In this document: positions 5,541 to 7,971 of the stretch, piece after piece
Numbering within the stretch: the first letter of the stretch is position 1
Layout: each line of letters begins with the position of its first letter
Origin: Betaproteobacteria bacterium
GTDB taxonomy: Bacteria > Pseudomonadota > Gammaproteobacteria > Burkholderiales > Rhodocyclaceae
Direction of reading: 5' to 3'
NCBI GenBank assembly: GCA_028065725.1
Contig: JAPTVL010000158.1
Coordinates: 1 to 7,971 of the forward strand
Length of the DNA stretch: 7,971 nt
The notes under the pieces: model-generated
Told to the model about the DNA's origin: nothing
Seen by the model: the letters and a program-made list of their open reading frames with translations, nothing else
The model's database searches: none
Translations under genes and position numbers: made by a program

Positions 5541-5561
5541 TATCGTAGCCCGACTACGGTA
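5541..5561. promoter_or_regulatory. probable AbiEi operator 2 (inverted repeat)
   Basis: Arms TATCGTAG (5541-5548) and CTACGGTA (5554-5561) around CCCGA: the same 8-5-8 layout and the same ATCGTAG/CTACGRT core as operator 1, with one arm mismatch. Centres are 66 bases apart. It lies upstream of the -35, so it may support cooperative repression, and it is also close to where an ardC promoter would be. Confidence 0.65.
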
Positions 5562-5577
5562 ATTAGTACTATATCAA

Positions 5578-5721
5578 ATGGGCAGGGAAAGCCTTCCCCT
5601 GCGGCCGACCCCTTCTGCGGGGTGTCCCCGCAACGCCCCGAGAGCCAGAGTGCGGACGGGGTTTCCGTGACGGGTTAAGGGTTGGGAGAGAGGCTCCCGG
5701 CGCCCGTCGCGGAGATCCGCG
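5578..5721 (+). promoter_or_regulatory. GC-rich structured leader upstream of ardC, with ribosome binding site in a hairpin
   Basis: No gene. Two mutually exclusive hairpins overlap: ACCCC/GGGGT (5608-5612 with 5619-5623) and TGCGGGG/CCCCGCA (5616-5622 with 5626-5632, 3-base loop). A CGGGG at 5656-5660 could pair with the same CCCCG. Just before the ATG, CGCGG (5708-5712) and CCGCG (5717-5721) form a hairpin containing the GGAG Shine-Dalgarno (5711-5714), placing the site partly in its stem. I see no convincing promoter; a weak TACTAT (5567-5572) has no good -35. A regulatory role is inference. Confidence 0.5.
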
Positions 5722-6560
5722 ATGTCCAGACATGACTGCAGCGCCCGTTCCGGCTCCGACCGGACGAGCCTCTACGATGAAATCGCCACCAAGATCATCG
5801 CCGAGCTGGAGGCCGGCCGCGTGCCCTGGGTCCAGCCTTGGGGAACGGCGGCGGCGAAGGCGCCGCTCGCCATGCCGAAGAACGCCACCACCGGCCGAAA
5901 TTATTCGGGGATCAATGTGCTGATCCTCTGGGGCTCGGTGATCGAGCACGGCTTCCCGGTTCAGGGCTGGGTCACTTTTCGGCAGGCGCTCTCCCTCGGC
6001 GGCAATGTCCGCAAGGGCGAGCACGGCACCACCGTCGTCTATGCCGACCGCTTCATTCCCGACGGCAAGAAGAAACGGGCGCAGAAGATCGGCGAGGAAG
6101 CGCAGGCGATCCCGTTCCTGAAGCGCTTCACGGTGTTCAACTTGGCGCAGTGCGAAGGGGTGCCCGACGATTTCATCGTCGCGTCGCCTCCGCCGGAGCT
6201 AGATCTGATTGAGCCGACGGTCGAAGCGCTGATCAAGGCGACCGGCATCGACTTCCGGGTCGGCGGCAACCGGGCCTTCTACGTCCCGGCCCACGACTAT
6301 GTGCAGGTCCCGCTGCCGCAAGCCTATTTCGAGCCAATCGACCGGCATCGTACAGCACTGCACGAACTTGGTCACGCCAGCGGCGCGCCGCACCGGCTGA
6401 ACCGCGATCTCTCCGGCCCCTTCGGGTCCAAGAAGCATGCGTTCGAGGATCTGGTCGCCGAGATGAACGCCGCATTCTGCTGCGCCTCGCTCGGCATCGT
6501 CCCGACCTGCGCCATGCCGACTACGTCGGCTCCTGGAGGTGCTGCGGGGAGGACAACCAC
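5722..6560 (+). pseudogene. ardC: ArdC-type antirestriction protein, C-terminus decayed
   Basis: From ATG 5722 (GGAG 7 bases upstream) the reading is clean for about 260 residues. Residues 14-155 form the ArdC N-terminal ssDNA-binding domain (DRTSLYDEIATKIIAELE, GRNYSGINVLILW, QGWVTFRQAL, GNVRKGEHGTTVVYADRF, FLKRFTVFNLAQCEG). Residues 160-260 are the zincin-like metallopeptidase domain, with the zinc motif HELGH at 214-218 and a likely third ligand in FEDLVAEM. ArdC proteins protect incoming plasmid or element DNA from restriction. The end is broken: after LGIV the family continues in another frame (LRHADYVGSW, from 6507), then further small shifts occur around 6530-6555 (GAGGACAAC recognisable). 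Read as written the protein is 286 residues with 26 foreign at the end. The zinc site is intact, so residual activity cannot be excluded. It converges with the SNF2 gene. Confidence 0.85.
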
Positions 6561-6773
6561 CCGATTATTACAATGGCCTTGAACGCCTTGCTGTTACCGG
6601 GTTTCATCAGAACAACCCCTCTCAATACCGTCACCAATACCGTCTCCAGAAGAATGCCTAGTGTTCATGCGGGTTTCCGGGCGATGACGAAAAACTGATC
6701 CTGTACTGACTATTCAGGACTATTGGTTCAAACACCGCCGTTGATCATTGCTGACTGGCTGCACGACGGTTGG
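6561..6773. other. unassigned junction between ardC relic and SNF2 gene
   Basis: No recognised gene on either strand. One plus-strand frame stays open from about 6563 to TAG 6658-6660 (DYYNGLERLAVTGF and onward) without family resemblance. Two short direct repeats: CAATACCGTC at 6623-6632 and 6635-6644 (12-base period), and GACTATT at 6708-6714 and 6718-6724 (10-base period). It lacks the terminal inverted repeats of an insertion sequence as far as I can see. Confidence 0.5.
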
Positions 6774-6777
6774 TCAT
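6745..6777 (-). pseudogene. vestigial 11-codon start of a gene coupled to the SNF2 stop
   Basis: The SNF2 stop codon overlaps an ATG (ATGA). The ATG opens MTNRRAASQQ then TGA at 6747-6745. The overlap is typical of translationally coupled operon genes, so this may be the remaining 5' end of a lost downstream partner, cut at the junction. A chance ATG is equally possible; the peptide itself shows no function. Confidence 0.3.
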
Positions 6778-7971
6778 GGTAGTGGGCGCTGCCCCCGCAA
6801 GGTGTTCGCCAACATTGAAAGCACATCGGCAATTTTTCCTGCCGTTTCTGGCGGTGGCAAAGGGAGTTTGAGACTTTGCGCCCCAGTATCTGGATCACGC
6901 TCGATCCAGGGATGCGCCGGAGCAGCGGGGTTGCCGGCCGCACCAAGGACAGCAACCAGCTGAACACCAAGCTGAGTCAATGCTTGCCAGGGATCGGATT
7001 CGTTGCGCGTGGTCTGGTCTGGAGACGCTTCACTCACAGACTCAGATATCGCCATCCCGCCAGCGCCGGCTTCTGTCTCCGCATTTGCTTCCGGCTTGGA
7101 TGCCATTTCGGTCACAATCGCCACGCCTGCGGTCTCTTCGGCAGGCGTCATTGCCTCTCCTTCGCCCATGTGGCCGGTGACATTCTCGATGTCCTTCATG
7201 AAGCGGTTGAGGCGCGAGCCGCCCAGCGAGATCTCCCCCGTTCCGCCATCGAGAATTCCGGCCGACAGCGACCGCTTGAAGGCCAGCACCGAGAGCATGC
7301 CTTCCTCGATCGTTCCCTTGGCGACGAAATTGACGATCTGCACGGGCCGTTTCTGACCCATGCGGTGAATCCGGGCGATGCGCTGTTCGAGCAGCGCCGG
7401 GTTCCACGGCAAATCCATGTTCACGAGAGTGGATGCGTGTTGCAAATTCAAGCCCGTCGCCCCAGCATCGGTCGAAAGAAATACGCGACAGTCGGGATCG
7501 TCGCGGAAGCGTTCGACAAGCGCAGGGCGCTTCTCCGAGGGAATTCCGCCGTGGAAGCTGACGTAGCCGATGCCGCGTGCTTCCAGACGCCGGATCACGA
7601 TGTCGTGGGTACGCGTCCATTGGCTGAACACCACGGCCTTGGCGTCCGGTTGTTCGAACAGGCCATCGAACAGCGCTGCCAGTTCGTCCGCCTTGACGCC
7701 ATGATCGGTTTCCTGATCCAGCAAATAAGTGCTGTTGCAAGACATGCGCATGTTCTGCAGGGCGCAAGTCAGCCGCCGTTGGTCCTTGTCCGAGAGGAAT
7801 TTCGTCTTGCGCCAGCGCTGCACGATCCTGGTCACGATTTCCGCGTTTTCCTGGTGGTAAGCCATCTGCAATTCAGTCATCGGCACCAGCAGGTTCTGGT
7901 CGGTGCGTTCCGGCAACTGCATCAGGACTTCCGATTTGTGGCGGCGGATCATGATCGGCGCCAGGGTCTGG
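6774..7971 (-). CDS. SNF2-family DNA helicase/translocase, C-terminal part (5' end outside window)
   Basis: Reading enters at the right edge as QTLAPIMIRRHKSEVL, the segment between the two SNF2 ATPase lobes, and continues about 398 residues to TGA 6776-6774. Counting from that internal Met: lobe 2 at about 85-225 with AVVFSQW (106-112), FHGGIPSEKR (133-142), motif V STDAGATGLNLQ (160-171) and motif VI QRIARIHRMGQ (190-200) carrying the arginine finger. Then FKRSLSAGIL and GGSRLNRFMKDIENV (244-258), a Glu/Ala-rich low-complexity linker (260-320), and a C-terminal domain PWQALTQLGVQLV through HPWIERDPDTG to LKLPLPPPETAGKIADVL. This last arrangement is one I associate with SNF2 proteins of integrative elements and genomic islands. 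It would use ATP to move along duplex DNA; its role here is unknown. The linker differs most from the conserved lobes. The visible reading frame is intact. Confidence 0.93.
   Translation of the reverse strand, partial: QTLAPIMIRRHKSEVLMQLPERTDQNLLVPMTELQMAYHQENAEIVTRIVQRWRKTKFLSDKDQRRLTCALQNMRMSCNSTYLLDQETDHGVKADELAALFDGLFEQPDAKAVVFSQWTRTHDIVIRRLEARGIGYVSFHGGIPSEKRPALVERFRDDPDCRVFLSTDAGATGLNLQHASTLVNMDLPWNPALLEQRIARIHRMGQKRPVQIVNFVAKGTIEEGMLSVLAFKRSLSAGILDGGTGEISLGGSRLNRFMKDIENVTGHMGEGEAMTPAEETAGVAIVTEMASKPEANAETEAGAGGMAISESVSEASPDQTTRNESDPWQALTQLGVQLVAVLGAAGNPAAPAHPWIERDPDTGAQSLKLPLPPPETAGKIADVLSMLANTLRGQRPLP

Noticed and set aside
5541..5572. A plus-strand ardC promoter overlapping AbiEi operator 2
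   Set aside because: TACTAT at 5567-5572 has no acceptable -35 at 16-18 bases, so cross-regulation of ardC by AbiEi is not supported.
5569..6024. Long minus-strand open frame opposite ardC
   Set aside because: It is Arg/Gly/Pro-rich, has no family resemblance, and lies antisense to the well-supported ArdC N-terminal domain.

Overview
The window looks like an accessory island from a proteobacterium, chromosomal or on an integrative element; I cannot fix the genus. Reasons: GC-rich coding sequence, an integron attC site, a close relative of E. coli hipBA, an AbiE-type toxin-antitoxin pair, an ArdC-type antirestriction gene and an island-type SNF2 helicase. No integrase, transposase, tRNA, rRNA or CRISPR array is visible. 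Almost every gene concerns toxin-antitoxin, phage defence or counter-defence, and about half are broken.

Layout. (1) 1-767: tail of an integron cassette array read on the minus strand: a partial attC at the left edge, an intact cassette encoding a small two-helix membrane protein, a complete attC (498-560), and the 3' part of a cassette for an antibiotic-biosynthesis-monooxygenase-like protein that has lost its 5' end. (2) 768-1130: no intact gene, but a HigA-like antitoxin relic with a one-base frameshift. (3) 1150-2708: an intact hipB-hipA operon (minus) with a promoter/operator that predicts a leaderless hipB mRNA. (4) 2709-2918: divergent intergenic region with a plus-strand promoter and leader hairpin. 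(5) 2919-3612: SIR2-family NADase-like defence gene (plus), broken by two frameshifts and a 3' truncation. (6) 3609-3633: a perfect 10-bp-arm palindrome exactly where the SIR2 gene and an oppositely oriented fragment both stop. (7) 3621-5486: abiEi-abiEii operon (minus) followed by the truncated third ORF; the antitoxin is intact, the toxin is frameshifted. Two near-identical inverted repeats upstream are probable AbiEi operators. (8) 5565-6560: a GC-rich structured leader and an ardC gene whose 3' end has decayed. (9) 6560-6773: unassigned junction. (10) 6774-7971: C-terminal part of an SNF2-type helicase (minus), entering from the right edge.

How it fits together: the region reads as successive insertions and deletions of defence and addiction modules. 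HipBA is complete and probably working. AbiE is now an apparently orphan antitoxin with a broken toxin. HigA, SIR2, the cassette monooxygenase and ArdC are relics. Two lesions (SIR2 start, ardC end) can be explained by loss of one copy of a short tandem repeat. Several one-base shifts could also be sequencing or assembly errors; read-level checks would separate decay from error. I found no clearly new system; the most unusual points are the operator/leaderless architecture shared by hipBA and abiE, the palindrome at the SIR2 breakpoint, and the truncated third ORF in the abiE operon.
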